Below, in pieces: positions 19,601 through 26,090 of a stretch of 27,776 nucleotides of DNA. Source of the DNA: Saccoglossus kowalevskii (lineage: Eukaryota > Hemichordata > Enteropneusta > Harrimaniidae); assembly GCF_000003605.2 (NCBI RefSeq), contig NW_003122908.1:601720-629495 (forward strand). The letters run 5' to 3'. Positions within the stretch are counted from its first letter, which is position 1. Every line of letters begins with the position of its first letter. A model generated the notes under the pieces. That model was given only the letters and a program-made list of their open reading frames with translations. It was not told the origin of the DNA and did no database searches. Both the position numbers and the translations under genes were made by a program.

Positions 19601-21228
19601 TAAGACGGTGGCCGTCGCGCCGCGTACTTTTCGATGTGGGACTCTTGGCGATGTACGCAACGCGTGTAAAACACAATATTTGCTTACGACCACCACCCTT
19701 TAAGAGAATCGTAATCTAGTTTAAAGCGCGGTGGTCGTCGCGCAGCGCGTGTTCGAATTTACGATCACCACTCTTTAAGAGAATCGTAATCTAGTTTAAA
19801 GCGCGGTGGTCGTCGCGCAGCGCGTGTTCGAATTTCATGTAAATAAACAATGTATTTTACACGCGTTGTATACGTCGCTATGAGTCCCATATCGAACAGG
19901 ACGCGGCGCGACGACTGCCGCCCTTTAAGTCATCACCTGCGCGAGCACGGGAAACGACGCTAACAGCGTACTCTAAAAACGCAAAGACCCATGGGAAGAC
20001 GCTCGTTTGTAAACAACGACACGATGCATGTGGCAGTCTGTCGCATGCGCGGGTGACGACTCGCCCGCTTTAAAATGTATGAGCTTATTGTAAGAATATG
20101 GTTTATTTCAAATTATCAACATCTTTCTTGGTTTAGCGAAATCACATTTTAGGTAAATTAGCTAAAACAACATGTTAGGTAAAACATGTTTTTCAGTACC
20201 ATCTTTTCAGGGTATATGAATAGCGCCTTGCTGTAATACAACGGGGGTTAACAATTGTACATTGAATGTAGCTCGATTGTGTCCTAGTTGCGCTTTCATG
20301 ATGAGTCAAGGTGGCATTATTGGGTTACCTCCAGTTCATTGCATTACATTGCCTCATTTATCTTCCAAGAAGCCCAATCATGATAAAGACTAAAATATGC
20401 GCTCGCATGCTCGTAATAATTTGTAAGAATCCATCCACTTGAATGAATGAATAAATGAATGAATGAATGAATGAATGAATGAATGAGAAAGTTAAAAATG
20501 CCCAAATGGCCAATTATTTAATATTGCCATAGAAACAAGTTTTGTACAATCTACGCTGTCAACTAATTGCCATTTTTTTTTACAATTATACTATCCGTAA
20601 CCGTCGGTTATTTTTACCCGACATGCAACGATCTGTCAATTATTACCTATTACAGATAATGCATTTGTATTGATTTGAGAAACATATTTTGCATTTCCTT
20701 GGATCAAAAACTACAAGTATATTTATCTACTTCAATGCCAAATAAATAGTCACACGTAGCGCTGTTTTTTTTTTTCACTGACGAAAATATATAATTTTTC
20801 AATGGATGTCAGAATCATTGCGAGTCAAATGTTTTCATACGAACGATGATGATCTCCGCCAAAATGGGTTATGAGAAATATATTGAACGGGTCAGTCAGC
20901 CCATCCTCCGTGAAATAAAATCTTCCACCGTAACACCATTAAACCAGACCGGAGTGCGATCCTAGCGGATGCTACTACGCATCTTTAAAAACCGGGGTTT
21001 AAAGTGAAATACGCGTGTGCAACCATGTTTCCGAACGCACTAGCTTCATATACGACTAATTCAGGCGTTACTAACTTTGCCCATCGGTTAAGCTGCATTT
21101 AATACACTGGTTCATTAAACACTGACATAAAATGAACTGAACTGAGAGATATAAGCGGTGTCCTTACCGGGAAAATACACAGACGCCGCTAGGATTATTG
21201 TTACCGTACACCGTAGGATAGTATCCAT
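4506..21228 (-). CDS. Compact LDL-receptor-family transmembrane protein (seven exons found, one missing)
   Basis: The assembled order is signal peptide, one YWTD beta-propeller, one EGF-like module, transmembrane helix and short tail. Exons are 21168-21228, 13083-13533, 12441-12581, 10005-10152, 7391-7510, 6943-7069 and 4506-4695. The YWTD propeller followed by a six-Cys EGF module is the hallmark of the LDLR/LRP family, whose members are endocytic or signalling receptors at the cell surface. The pieces found encode about 411 residues; a blade-5 exon of roughly 40 codons should join 12441-12581 (ending phase 2) to 10005-10152 (starting phase 0), and I could not find it. No LDLa repeats are seen and the tail lacks NPxY. 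Intron 1 is about 7.6 kb. It may be a lineage-specific LRP-like receptor; ligand and role are unknown. Confidence 0.75.
4696..6942 (-). other. Receptor intron with no recognised gene
   Basis: About 2.2 kb between the tail and transmembrane exons. Short ORFs here have no splice-site or family support. A tRNA-like stretch lies near 5039-5095. Poly-A runs occur at 5277-5300. The patch at 6520-6700 holds repeated GATC-rich pieces (gatcgatcagatt, gatctgatcagat) that may be a decayed inverted-repeat element. Confidence 0.45.
5039..5095 (-). repeat. Possible tRNA-derived SINE head
   Basis: On the minus strand GGTTCGAGTCA (5049-5039) resembles a Pol III B box. Upstream of it GAAGCTAGGCGATTAGGTGCC recalls a tRNA D-arm/A-box region. 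The spacing between the two is about 14 bases shorter than in a normal tRNA, so this is not an intact tRNA gene. A SINE or tRNA relic is possible. Confidence 0.25.
6943..7069 (-). CDS. Receptor exon 7 (expected numbering): stalk and transmembrane helix
   Basis: The acceptor is aatttattctag|AT and the donor TACAG|GTAAAT; 127 bp, phase-compatible with both neighbours. It encodes a short stalk (YVPTHAPIVDSGNS) and then a single membrane span, LSLVHIAGIVLGSVVLSFIL plus LVLICYFYR, with a basic stop-transfer residue at the exon edge. This makes the protein type I with the propeller outside. The stalk is very short and has no Ser/Thr-rich O-glycosylated region. Confidence 0.85.
7391..7510 (-). CDS. 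Receptor exon 6 (expected numbering): EGF-like module
   Basis: The acceptor is tatttacag|AC and the donor TCTTT|GTGAGT; 120 bp. Translation gives (N)PCTFQNGGCQQICASYPGG, then YKCLCEDGFVVDEGEKDCIL. All six cysteines of an EGF module are present with LRP-like spacing (C-x5-GGC-x3-C-x8-C-x-C-x12-C). In LDLR-family proteins this module packs against the propeller and caps it, which is its position here. It lacks the D/N-x-D/E start typical of calcium-binding EGF modules. Confidence 0.9.
7511..9189 (-). other. Receptor intron, first part: mostly non-coding
   Basis: This lies between the EGF exon and a family-C MITE. It holds an A-run (7637-7654), a protein-like open frame on the minus strand at about 7655-7860 of unknown status, and AT-rich sequence. 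No exon compatible with the receptor phases was found. Confidence 0.4.
9190..9353. mobile_element. MITE, TTAA family C, full-length copy
   Basis: The 164-bp element is bounded by TTAA on both sides. Its left end is TTAAAGCGGGGGAGTCGTCA and its right end ...GACGACCTTCCCACTTTAA, an imperfect inverted repeat. The internal sequence is CpG-rich (gcgcgtgcgctgg) and matches the inverted copy at 19925-20073 (shared core TTGTTTACAAAC and TTTGCGTTTT). No coding capacity; the open frame across it is fortuitous. Confidence 0.65.
9354..10004 (-). other. Receptor intron, second part: nothing assigned
   Basis: A minus-strand open frame at 9785-9930 has a Thr-rich end (STTEGATQATRQATVVIDNE), but its exon phases do not fit the neighbouring exons. 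A short inverted pair (GCGCCCTC at 9850, GAGGGCGC at 9899) could be a relic of a MITE. Confidence 0.35.
10005..10152 (-). CDS. Receptor exon 5 (expected numbering): last propeller blade
   Basis: The acceptor lies behind a long pyrimidine tract (tttttgtttttacgacag|GAA) and the donor is CAAA|GTAAGT; 148 bp starting in phase 0. It reads EFFFLSGTLSKQVYIQSRFN, then HFNPLSLIVYDGARQPRAQ. By position this corresponds to the LRP stretch D.LYWTDW..R.I..CNK followed by P..I.V....QP, just before the EGF module. The YWTD tetrad is replaced by FFLS, so this blade is strongly diverged. The final A pairs with AC of the next exon to make Asn of NPC. The MITE at 10191-10452 begins only 38 bp upstream of the acceptor. 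Confidence 0.75.
10191..10452. mobile_element. MITE with CTATAAATCGCGCCCTCT inverted ends
   Basis: The left end CTATAAATCGCGCCCTCT and the right end AGAGGGCGCGATTTATAG are perfect inverted complements over 18 bp. The element is 262 bp and has no ORF. A possible TA target duplication is included in the ends. It sits 38 bp upstream of the last-blade exon acceptor. A diverged relative is at 18948-19140. Confidence 0.75.
10453..10739. other. AT-rich intron stretch before the LINE fragment
   Basis: No gene or repeat was identified. The 5' limit of the LINE fragment could extend into it. Confidence 0.3.
10740..11465 (+). mobile_element. Fragment of a CR1/L2-like non-LTR retrotransposon, antisense to the receptor
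   Basis: The frame at 10858-11394 encodes the C-terminal part of a LINE reverse transcriptase: LVAKLDYCNALLYGLPDTQI, LQRAQNCAARLITRSKKFNH, HWLPFIYIIQFKILLLTYKA and SRSFSHASPSSWNQLP-like motifs (here DRSFSHASPSSWNQLP) are typical. The piece before it (SKAARNIGVIFDDTLQYRKH, from about 10771) is the preceding RT segment, broken from it by an in-frame TAA near 10845 and preceded by a one-base frame change near 10770. After the stop comes a short tail with GGCGCTATACAAA and ATT repeats, the usual 3' end of such elements. It is 5'-truncated and inactive. Confidence 0.85.
11466..11867. other. Intron stretch with no assigned feature
   Basis: Lies between the LINE tail and a family-B MITE. It includes a short GGTGGT-rich patch at 11816-11832. 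A minus-strand open frame at 11454-11645 was tested as the missing receptor exon and rejected. Confidence 0.35.
11868..12171 (-). mobile_element. MITE, TTAA family B, full-length copy
   Basis: A 304-bp element flanked by TTAA at both ends (11868-11871 and 12168-12171). On the minus strand it begins TTAAAGAGCGGTGGTCGTCG, and its other end is the imperfect inverted complement. Its interior aligns with the copies at 27135-27776 (shared TTGATAAACATTGAT, AAGCTTGG and CTCGTT). No protein is encoded. It lies in the receptor intron where blade 5 is missing. Confidence 0.7.
12172..12440. other. Intron stretch, AT-rich, with a (TA)n run
   Basis: Contains a short TA microsatellite at 12403-12417 and no exon. 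Confidence 0.35.
12441..12581 (-). CDS. Receptor exon 3: YWTD blade 4
   Basis: The exon is 141 bp. Its acceptor (gctccaaaag|G) supplies the last base of the Gly codon begun in exon 2, giving GYMYWSEREQEPRIEMATLT. It continues with NRRSLVYNISYFQRPQGLTI and ends DFNEN plus AG, split before the donor AG|GTAATA. This is the typical blade pattern GYMYWTDWG..PRIERA..DG followed by P.GL.ID...N, where the next blade should start with a (K/R)LYW-like motif. Contains an NIS glycosylation site. Confidence 0.85.
12582..13082 (-). other. Receptor intron between blade exons
   Basis: About 0.5 kb with GT..AG borders. No other feature was recognised. Confidence 0.6.
13083..13533 (-). CDS. Receptor exon 2: first half of the YWTD propeller
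   Basis: The acceptor is ttcttacccag|GG and the donor TCTGG|GTAAGT; 451 bp. After a short linker (VYQTYTGRSIMWTDVKYG) the propeller starts at SRLLSLNGTG, followed by TALTFDFDDSLVFWGE (blade 1 into 2) and WLAKKLYWTDSFFNWIKVSD (blade 3), ending GGIVVNPLSG. This matches the spacing of the first blades of LRP5/6-type propellers. Possible N-glycosylation sites are NGTG, NGSA, NHSS and NGTY, as expected for an ectodomain. MWTD, FWGE and YWTD are the blade signature tetrads; FWGE is degenerate. Confidence 0.85.
13534..14235 (-). other. Start of 3'-most part of receptor intron 1: nothing found
   Basis: The sequence is AT-rich; short + strand ORFs at 13623-13926 have no supporting signals. Confidence 0.4.
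14236..14321. repeat. Perfect 43-bp tandem duplication carrying a CRE-like site
   Basis: The 43-bp unit at 14236-14278 is repeated without change at 14279-14321. Each unit holds a CCAAT pentamer (in GACCAATCAT) and the palindrome TGACGTCA (14264-14271 and 14307-14314), the consensus CREB/ATF site. Identity suggests recent duplication. Confidence 0.85.
14560..15440 (+). repeat. Interspersed repeat with internal ~304-bp duplication and GGAC tail
   Basis: Two related segments start near 14589 and 14893 with TAGTGCTTTTACA and share blocks such as GAAATGTTCATTGCATTCA and ACCATACCAACTTTGATCC. A third, shorter echo (AAAATGGCCGCCAGTCGGCC, about 15227) follows. The element ends in a GGAC run at 15367-15393. 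Similar GGACGGAC-ended repeats are common in marine invertebrate genomes. No coding potential. Confidence 0.6.
15441..16143. other. Intron 1 stretch, no feature seen
   Basis: AT-rich with no exon or repeat recognised, apart from a short inverted pair, CAGACTAATAT (15849) and ATATTAGTCTGA (15868). Confidence 0.35.
16144..16276 (+). mobile_element. MITE, TTAA family A, 133-bp copy
   Basis: TTAA at both borders. The left end is TTAAAGCGCGGTGGTTGTCG and the right end CGACGACTGCCGCCCTTTAA, imperfect inverted repeats. It matches the copy at 19796-19928 almost base for base and has the same length. Confidence 0.75.
16277..17905. other. Intron 1 stretch, largely featureless
   Basis: The block at about 16439-16530 resembles 20351-20440 (shared CTTCCAAGAAGC and TAATTTGTAAG pieces), so both may belong to one larger repeat. 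A T-run lies at 17350-17368. The ORFs at 16562-16744 and 17625-17813 have no support. Confidence 0.4.
17906..18537. repeat. 34-bp minisatellite, about 18-19 copies
   Basis: The unit is GACAAACCCATAGGCACTCC followed by ATAGAGGGTCTATG (34 bp). Copies vary mainly at one position (GGGTCTATG, GGGACTATG or GGGTATATG) and are more diverged at both ends; one unit near 18008-18034 is shortened. Because 34 is not a multiple of three, all three reading frames yield the same repeated peptide theme on the minus strand; these ORFs are artefacts of the repeat. Confidence 0.95.
18538..18947. other. Intron 1 stretch, no feature seen
   Basis: A + strand ORF at 18607-18807 lacks splice or family support. Confidence 0.35.
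18948..19140 (+). mobile_element. Diverged or truncated relative of the 10191-10452 MITE
   Basis: It begins CTGTAAATCGCGCCATCT and shares the order GACGTCAAAA, GTAGTC..CGT, GACTACAGATCAAAACAA and CATCGA with the intact element (there GCGTCAAAAG and GACTACAGACCAAAACAA). The right inverted end is not recognisable. Confidence 0.55.
19141..19598. other. Intron 1 stretch, nothing assigned
   Basis: Mixed sequence. The ORF at 19446-19703 runs into a MITE copy and is not credible. Confidence 0.35.
19599..19703 (-). mobile_element. MITE, TTAA family A, internally deleted inverted copy
   Basis: Aligned to the reverse complement of the 19796-19928 copy it shares GTCGCGCCGCGT, TTCGAT, TGGGACTC and CAACGCGTGTAAAA, then skips about 35 bp and resumes at CGACCACCACCCTTTAA. 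The left TTAA has decayed to TTATAA. Confidence 0.6.
19686..19835 (+). repeat. 75-bp tandem duplication spanning MITE ends
   Basis: The units 19686-19760 and 19761-19835 are nearly identical (two or three mismatches). Each runs from the right end of one family-A copy, through an 18-bp spacer (GAGAATCGTAATCTAGT), into the left end of the next. Confidence 0.85.
19796..19928 (+). mobile_element. MITE, TTAA family A, 133-bp copy
   Basis: Begins TTAAAGCGCGGTGGTCGTCG and ends CGACGACTGCCGCCCTTTAA. Same length and nearly the same sequence as 16144-16276. Its left part is included in the 75-bp duplication, and its right TTAA is shared with the adjoining family-C copy. Confidence 0.8.
19925..20073 (-). 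mobile_element. MITE, TTAA family C, inverted copy abutting family A
   Basis: On the minus strand it starts TTAAAGCGGGCGAGTCGTCA and tracks the 9190-9353 copy (TTGTTTACAAACGAGCGTCT, TTTGCGTTTTTAG), ending at the TTAA (19925-19928) that also closes the family-A copy. Confidence 0.7.
20074..21167. other. 5' part of receptor intron 1
   Basis: Holds a tetranucleotide (GAAT)n microsatellite at 20441-20487 and no accepted exon. A minus-strand open frame near 20940-20880 reads DRTPVWFNGVTVEDFISRRM but lacks a donor. Confidence 0.4.
20441..20487. repeat. (GAAT)n microsatellite
   Basis: About eleven tetranucleotide units with one GAATAAAT interruption near the left end. Confidence 0.95.
21168..21228 (-). 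CDS. Receptor exon 1: start codon and signal peptide
   Basis: The ATG at 21228-21226 lies in a favourable context (GGACATGG) and is the first after an in-frame upstream TGA. It encodes MDTILRCTVTIILAASVYFP: a short basic n-region, a hydrophobic core (TVTIILAAS) and a possible cleavage site after AAS or the following residues. The donor is CCCG|GTAAGG. The exon ends after one base of a Gly codon, and the propeller exon at 13533 begins with the two bases that complete it, so the junction gives Gly then VYQTYTG. This phase match is the main reason for joining exons 7.6 kb apart. Confidence 0.6.
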
Positions 21229-21758
21229 GTCCAATCCGCACACCTTATGTGCTTGGCTTCTGTTTCCACCTGAAAGTCGTCAGGTAAGAAGATCCCGACT
21301 TGAATTCTCGCGACAGCTCTCGTCTTGTGGACGCTCCGTTGTGGCGACTTGTAGACATACCCAAACCATTTATGTCACGTTTCAGTTGAAAGAGGACGCT
21401 CTTCCGGTTGGTTCAGTAAGTTGATAAAAGGCGGATCAGAGGTCAACTCAAATCAATGTCACTATGCTATTGATCGCTAAACAGAATGCACTTTTATGAG
21501 AGCTGCAACAAAGAAGGGACAATTTCGATTTGAAAAGCAGTGTCTGCGTACTGTTTTTTTGGCATCGCCACCTGCCTCCAGTAAGGGACCGGACAGAAAT
21601 TACAGGGGCCGAAAGTCATACACTTAAAAACATATAACTGGATTTATATTTTTTCTCATAATTTTAGCATTTTCACTTATGCTTCTCGTCGTATTTTACT
21701 TTCACCCTGAGTCAAAATCCAAGAAGGATACGATTTGGCAATAAAGTTTATTATTTTG
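21229..21758 (-). other. Receptor 5' UTR and presumed promoter region
   Basis: An in-frame TGA upstream of the receptor ATG supports 5' UTR. A weak TATA-like CATAAAAG lies on the minus strand at 21498-21491. An acceptor-like TTTCAG at about 21286-21281 leaves open an upstream non-coding exon. No start site can be fixed by eye. Confidence 0.3.
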
Positions 21759-22729
21759 ACTCCCGTGTGCGAAGCACACAATGGGAGTCTTTGTAGTCAC
21801 AGTCTGTCTGTGTGTGTATGTGTATGTGTGTGTGTGTGTCTGCCCGTTCTACTGGTATATCAAGAACGACAAGTTTGTTTTTGATTAAACTTAGAAACAT
21901 AGAACATAGACGCTCTGAGCTAATGCGCAGATTTGATTAGGTTTTGGTATAAATCCATGCATATTAATTACTTAAATAGCTATTTTTTAAGCTGTTCCAT
22001 GACTATTCCACTGATATCTAAATAGCCACTCATTGGATTTTAATTAAACTTGGTACATGGATGCATTGAACTAATGCACAGATTAGATTAGTTTTGAGTA
22101 AAAATCTGTTATTAAATACCTAATTTGCATAATGATTAGTAAATCATCACATTTCAATGGAAATAGGACAATGCGCTTACGTAACAGTTTTTAGATTATT
22201 ATCCGTGCATATTAATTACATAATTTGCATAATTATCAATTTTCAGCTTTTGGTATTTCAAATACTAATCATCACATTTCAAAGAAACTCAGCATATAAA
22301 TGCTCTAAGAAAATGCACAGACTTCATTAGTTTTGGGTTAAAGTCTGTGCATATTAATTACCTAATTCCCATAATTGACCAATTTTCAGCTTCCTCACTG
22401 ATGTCTCAATTACTTATTATTCAATTCCAATGAAACTCGGTACATAGATGCTCTCGGACAATGCACGGACCTGATTGGTTTTGGGTTAAAATCTGTTCAT
22501 ATTAATTCCATAATTAGCATAATAATTCATATTTTTTTGGTTCTAATCACATTTCAATGAAACTTGATACATAGGTATGTGACCTTATTAGTTTTACACT
22601 CAAATATGTGCATATTAATTACCTGATTTGCATAATTAGTAAGTTTTCAGCTTTTCCATCACTATCTCAAGTACAAGTAATTTTTAATTAATTTGCAATG
22701 CATCTCCAATACACTCAACACACGGGAGT
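21759..22729 (+). repeat. Internally periodic element with ACTCCCGTGTG inverted ends
   Basis: The left end ACTCCCGTGTG (21759-21769) is repeated inverted as CACACGGGAGT at 22719-22729. The left end also folds on itself (ACTCCCGTGTGC with GCACACAATGGGAGT). A (GT)n run follows at 21801-21838. The interior has about six diverged units of roughly 115-150 bp, each ending with a phrase like GTGCATATTAATTACCTAAT. No ORF. Confidence 0.7.
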
Positions 22730-23282
22730 TCTTTACCTTGAAATACAATAGTGCCATTGTGCCACATATGTTAACTGTATTCATTAATTGTAATCACTAA
22801 ACCAAAGATGTCTGGTCTGAAGGCACAATGTTTCATGCATTATTCATTATATTGTGTTGGAGGTTGGTTTTGTGACTAATTTGAGAGATTCTATTCTAAA
22901 CACCAAAAACACTAGTGTATTTTCTAGTGCAATTCATTAAACCTGGCAATTGTGTCAAAACAATACATACTCCATTTCGTATAGTACAATGGTACTATTT
23001 CATCTCAAGGTAAACACGTGACATTTCTCGCGATTCTCTTTCAAGGTGTTAACGGAGTAATTAGTGCATTAAGTTAGTAACGAGTAGGACACGAATTGAA
23101 AGTTACCAACAAGAGCAAGTGTTGATTCTACACTAAACCACATAAACTCCGTATTAATGACCAGTGGGATTTACTAGGCAATCAGAATACCCCAAATTCA
23201 ACTCGTACAGAATTACAAACTCCAACCAAAACCCCAGCGGACCAGGTTGCCATGACAACTGTGTGGTAATAGCCATGTATGG
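22730..23282. other. Intergenic stretch, nothing assigned
   Basis: AT-rich; contains one CACGTGAC motif near 23017 but no gene signal. Confidence 0.35.
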
Positions 23283-23752
23283 TAATTTAAGGTAGAAGAA
23301 CACTCATAAATTATAATACCCAGAGTTTATCCATTTTACAATAAATTGTATTCCAGGACAATATAAGTATATTCAAATTGACTTTAAAAAAGTCTTGGGG
23401 TCACCAGCACTGTTTTCAAGAAAAAGAATAATGTATTTTTGTGGATAATTGCTATTTTGGTACTATTATAACAGTTTCGCCATATGTTTATATAGCAGGA
23501 ATAATATGCCATACCTCAAATTGTAGGTTAGTGACATAGGCTGAAAACAAATTATTTTAAAATTCTAGGTTTTGAAAAGTGTCAAAAAAATGCAAATTTT
23601 CTATGGAATTGTTCTAAAAGTATTAGAACATGATTCTCAAAAAACATAACTGTACACACAAAATACTACTATTTCATTGTGCCTTGAGGCACTGCGATGC
23701 CATTTATGACCAACTTTCTCAAAAATTATGAGTAGGCTTCTACTTTAATGTA
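23283..23752. mobile_element. MITE-like element, TTTAAGGTA family, second copy
   Basis: The left end TAATTTAAGGTAGAAG..CACTCATAA and the right end TTATGAGTAGGCTTCTACTTTAA are inverted complements with small gaps. Shares ends and scattered interior blocks (TAATACCCA, TTGACTTT, TTTCTCAAAAA) with 1085-1534. Confidence 0.6.
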
Positions 23753-25992
23753 ATATACTCAAACATGAAACTCCAAAGCAATGTGCACGAAAAATAATAA
23801 TTAATAATGCATAACAAATGGTGACCTCCCCCATATATTGTTGGTTTATCACTAAAAGTATGTAACCTCAATTTTGAGAGATGTAAGATAACTTAGTATC
23901 CATGACAACAAATCGTTAATCATCATTTTCTATTACAAACCACATGGATCCTTAAGTCATATATAATATCAATTCAATGTGAATGTAACGTGGGCGTCAC
24001 TGTGTTTCTAGAGCAAGGTGTTATTGCTGCAAACAAAGTGCTTATCTAAACGAAACTCACATTATGTACTGCACACTGACTATGGTTTTAGGTTGCAATA
24101 TTAATTGTAATACAAACCATATGCAGGTAATTTTCTAAGCCATCCAATGTTTTCAACCAACCATCATCACATTATGGCACCATTGTAGCACTTAAGTTCT
24201 CGTCCAAACTGCCATAATCATACCTTACATTCGCACATTGTATTAACGTTTAGTGAAATGGTATATCGTATCCTCCTCCAATAGCATATATCATCCAATA
24301 TGTTTAGTGCCTTATTTTTTTTCTTTCTATCAGACTAAGCACATATATCCTTTTTCATTTCGTTTGTAAGAGTACATGCATGTTATACGATCTGATATTT
24401 TACACTACAATGTCATCTCATTCTTGTAAAACCAAGCTATATTCAAGTTAAATACGTCCGTGTTACTTACAAGTGGTGCAGAATGTTTTACAGTATTGTA
24501 CACAACATGTTTGTTTATCAAACTAGAAAGTCCTCTTATCAATGACCCCGTACATTGCAAGAACTATGTCCTTGATAGTCCTTTTCTTATTTATAAAGCA
24601 CCTTTCTCCAGAACAATACCACAAACCTATTCTTATAGTCCTGCACATGAATGAGACTTCTGTATGCACAAAGTATTCTGTTCCCACAAGTATTAGAATT
24701 AAGACACCATCCCAGACTGTAAATATATTCAAAGTCTGTGCCAAACTGCCCTCCCTGTCATATGAGGCATATACCTGAGCTGGATTCAAACAAGCAATAT
24801 TTTATGGTGAAAGCAATCTGACTTGCCATAATAATTGTCAACCAATAGAAATGTAGCATTTTGAAAGCCTCTAACGGACTGTCAAATCATCAGCGAGGAC
24901 ACTTTGACCTCACTAATCTGCACCAGCATAGGTTCTGACATCATTTTCACGTATATTTTAAGTATCACTGAATGCATTTGTTTTTATATATATAAACTAA
25001 AGTTGTATCCCGATACTTGTACATGTATTGGGCAAATTTATTAATGTTGCACGTTTGTATGGTATGTTTGTATGGTTAAAATTTAAATCCCCGAAAATCA
25101 ATCATTGAGGGCGCAATTAGAAAATATTCATGCTATCAAAGAATATGTCACATAAAACTTGTCCAAAAACCCAAATGAACTTACAAGTATCACTTATAAA
25201 AAAATTAGATACAGATATTAATATTTGTAATTTTGACTAGCAGTGTTTGCATACGACCCTCCCGTAATTGCCTGCATATATACTGTATCCCTCCCCTGAA
25301 GACTATAACAAAATGGTGCCCCCCCCCCCCCACAAGATAGACGGTCATCATACACAAAAATAACATTTCACAACAACATACCACCATTCGGGTCAGGAGG
25401 TCAGCACAACCTAAATGATTTGCGCATTCCCAAATGAGGTCTCGGATCACGAAATACACGTAATATAGAGATTGGTCAGGGTCACGGACTGGAAATCGAT
25501 TATTTTGAAATTGACCTGGTTCTCTTACATGACCTGGTTCTTTTTACACGAAAAGTGCAAGTGTCAACAAGCTAATCATTCATAATTATATTTTTTTACT
25601 ACGAAACCCTCAAAATAACACAATTTTGATCACCACACTTCAGTTCTTTTTATTACACCACCCCAGTGGGACACTCGTTTTAAACGTGGGTACGTTACAT
25701 GTCAGATGTATTTGACAATACCAAACGTTCAAGTTTCAGCTCAAAGCTGGGTTTCAAAAAAGACAAACCTTTTTGTCTGACTTTGACTTGCGAAAATAAA
25801 AAATGTGACATTTTCAACTTTTCAAAAATGAAAAAAAAAAAAAAAAAAAAAATAAAACGAAACAACTAATATGCCTCAAACTATTTCATAAACGTGTGTT
25901 TATACTACAATGGAACTCCGTAAAAATATAATGCACGCACTTTGATATGAAAGTACGTACAAATAACTCAAGAAGCATGCGCAACAATTTTG
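23753..25992. other. Intergenic stretch, no gene recognised
   Basis: Short ORFs on both strands at 24460-24789 overlap one another and have no motifs. A C-run lies at 25320-25331 and an A-run at 25830-25851. Confidence 0.4.
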
Positions 25993-26090
25993 CAGAAAGT
26001 TGACCATTCCGGAGGCGATAACTACAATTTCAATTTTTGCGATGCCGATGAATACGTACAATCCGATGTCGACGTGTTAGACATTGAGAT
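25993..26090 (+). other. Weak exon-like open frame
   Basis: An acceptor-like TTTTGCAG is followed by an acidic, protein-like frame (KVDHSGGDNYNFNFCDADEY, then VQSDVDVLDIEMC) and a donor-like TGC|GTGAGG. No partner exon or family was found, so this is only a candidate. Confidence 0.2.

Noticed and set aside
20880-20942. Minus-strand frame DRTPVWFNGVTVEDFISRRM as an exon within intron 1
   Set aside because: It hits a stop with no GT donor nearby, and exon 1 already joins exon 2 in phase.
21158-21424. Plus-strand ORF of 88 codons with a donor-like CAG|GTAAGA inside
   Set aside because: It lies opposite the signal-peptide exon, which has better support from the start context, upstream stop, hydrophobic core and splice phase.
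24460-24789. Overlapping ORFs on both strands
   Set aside because: No motif, splice partner or family resemblance; neither frame looks better than the other.
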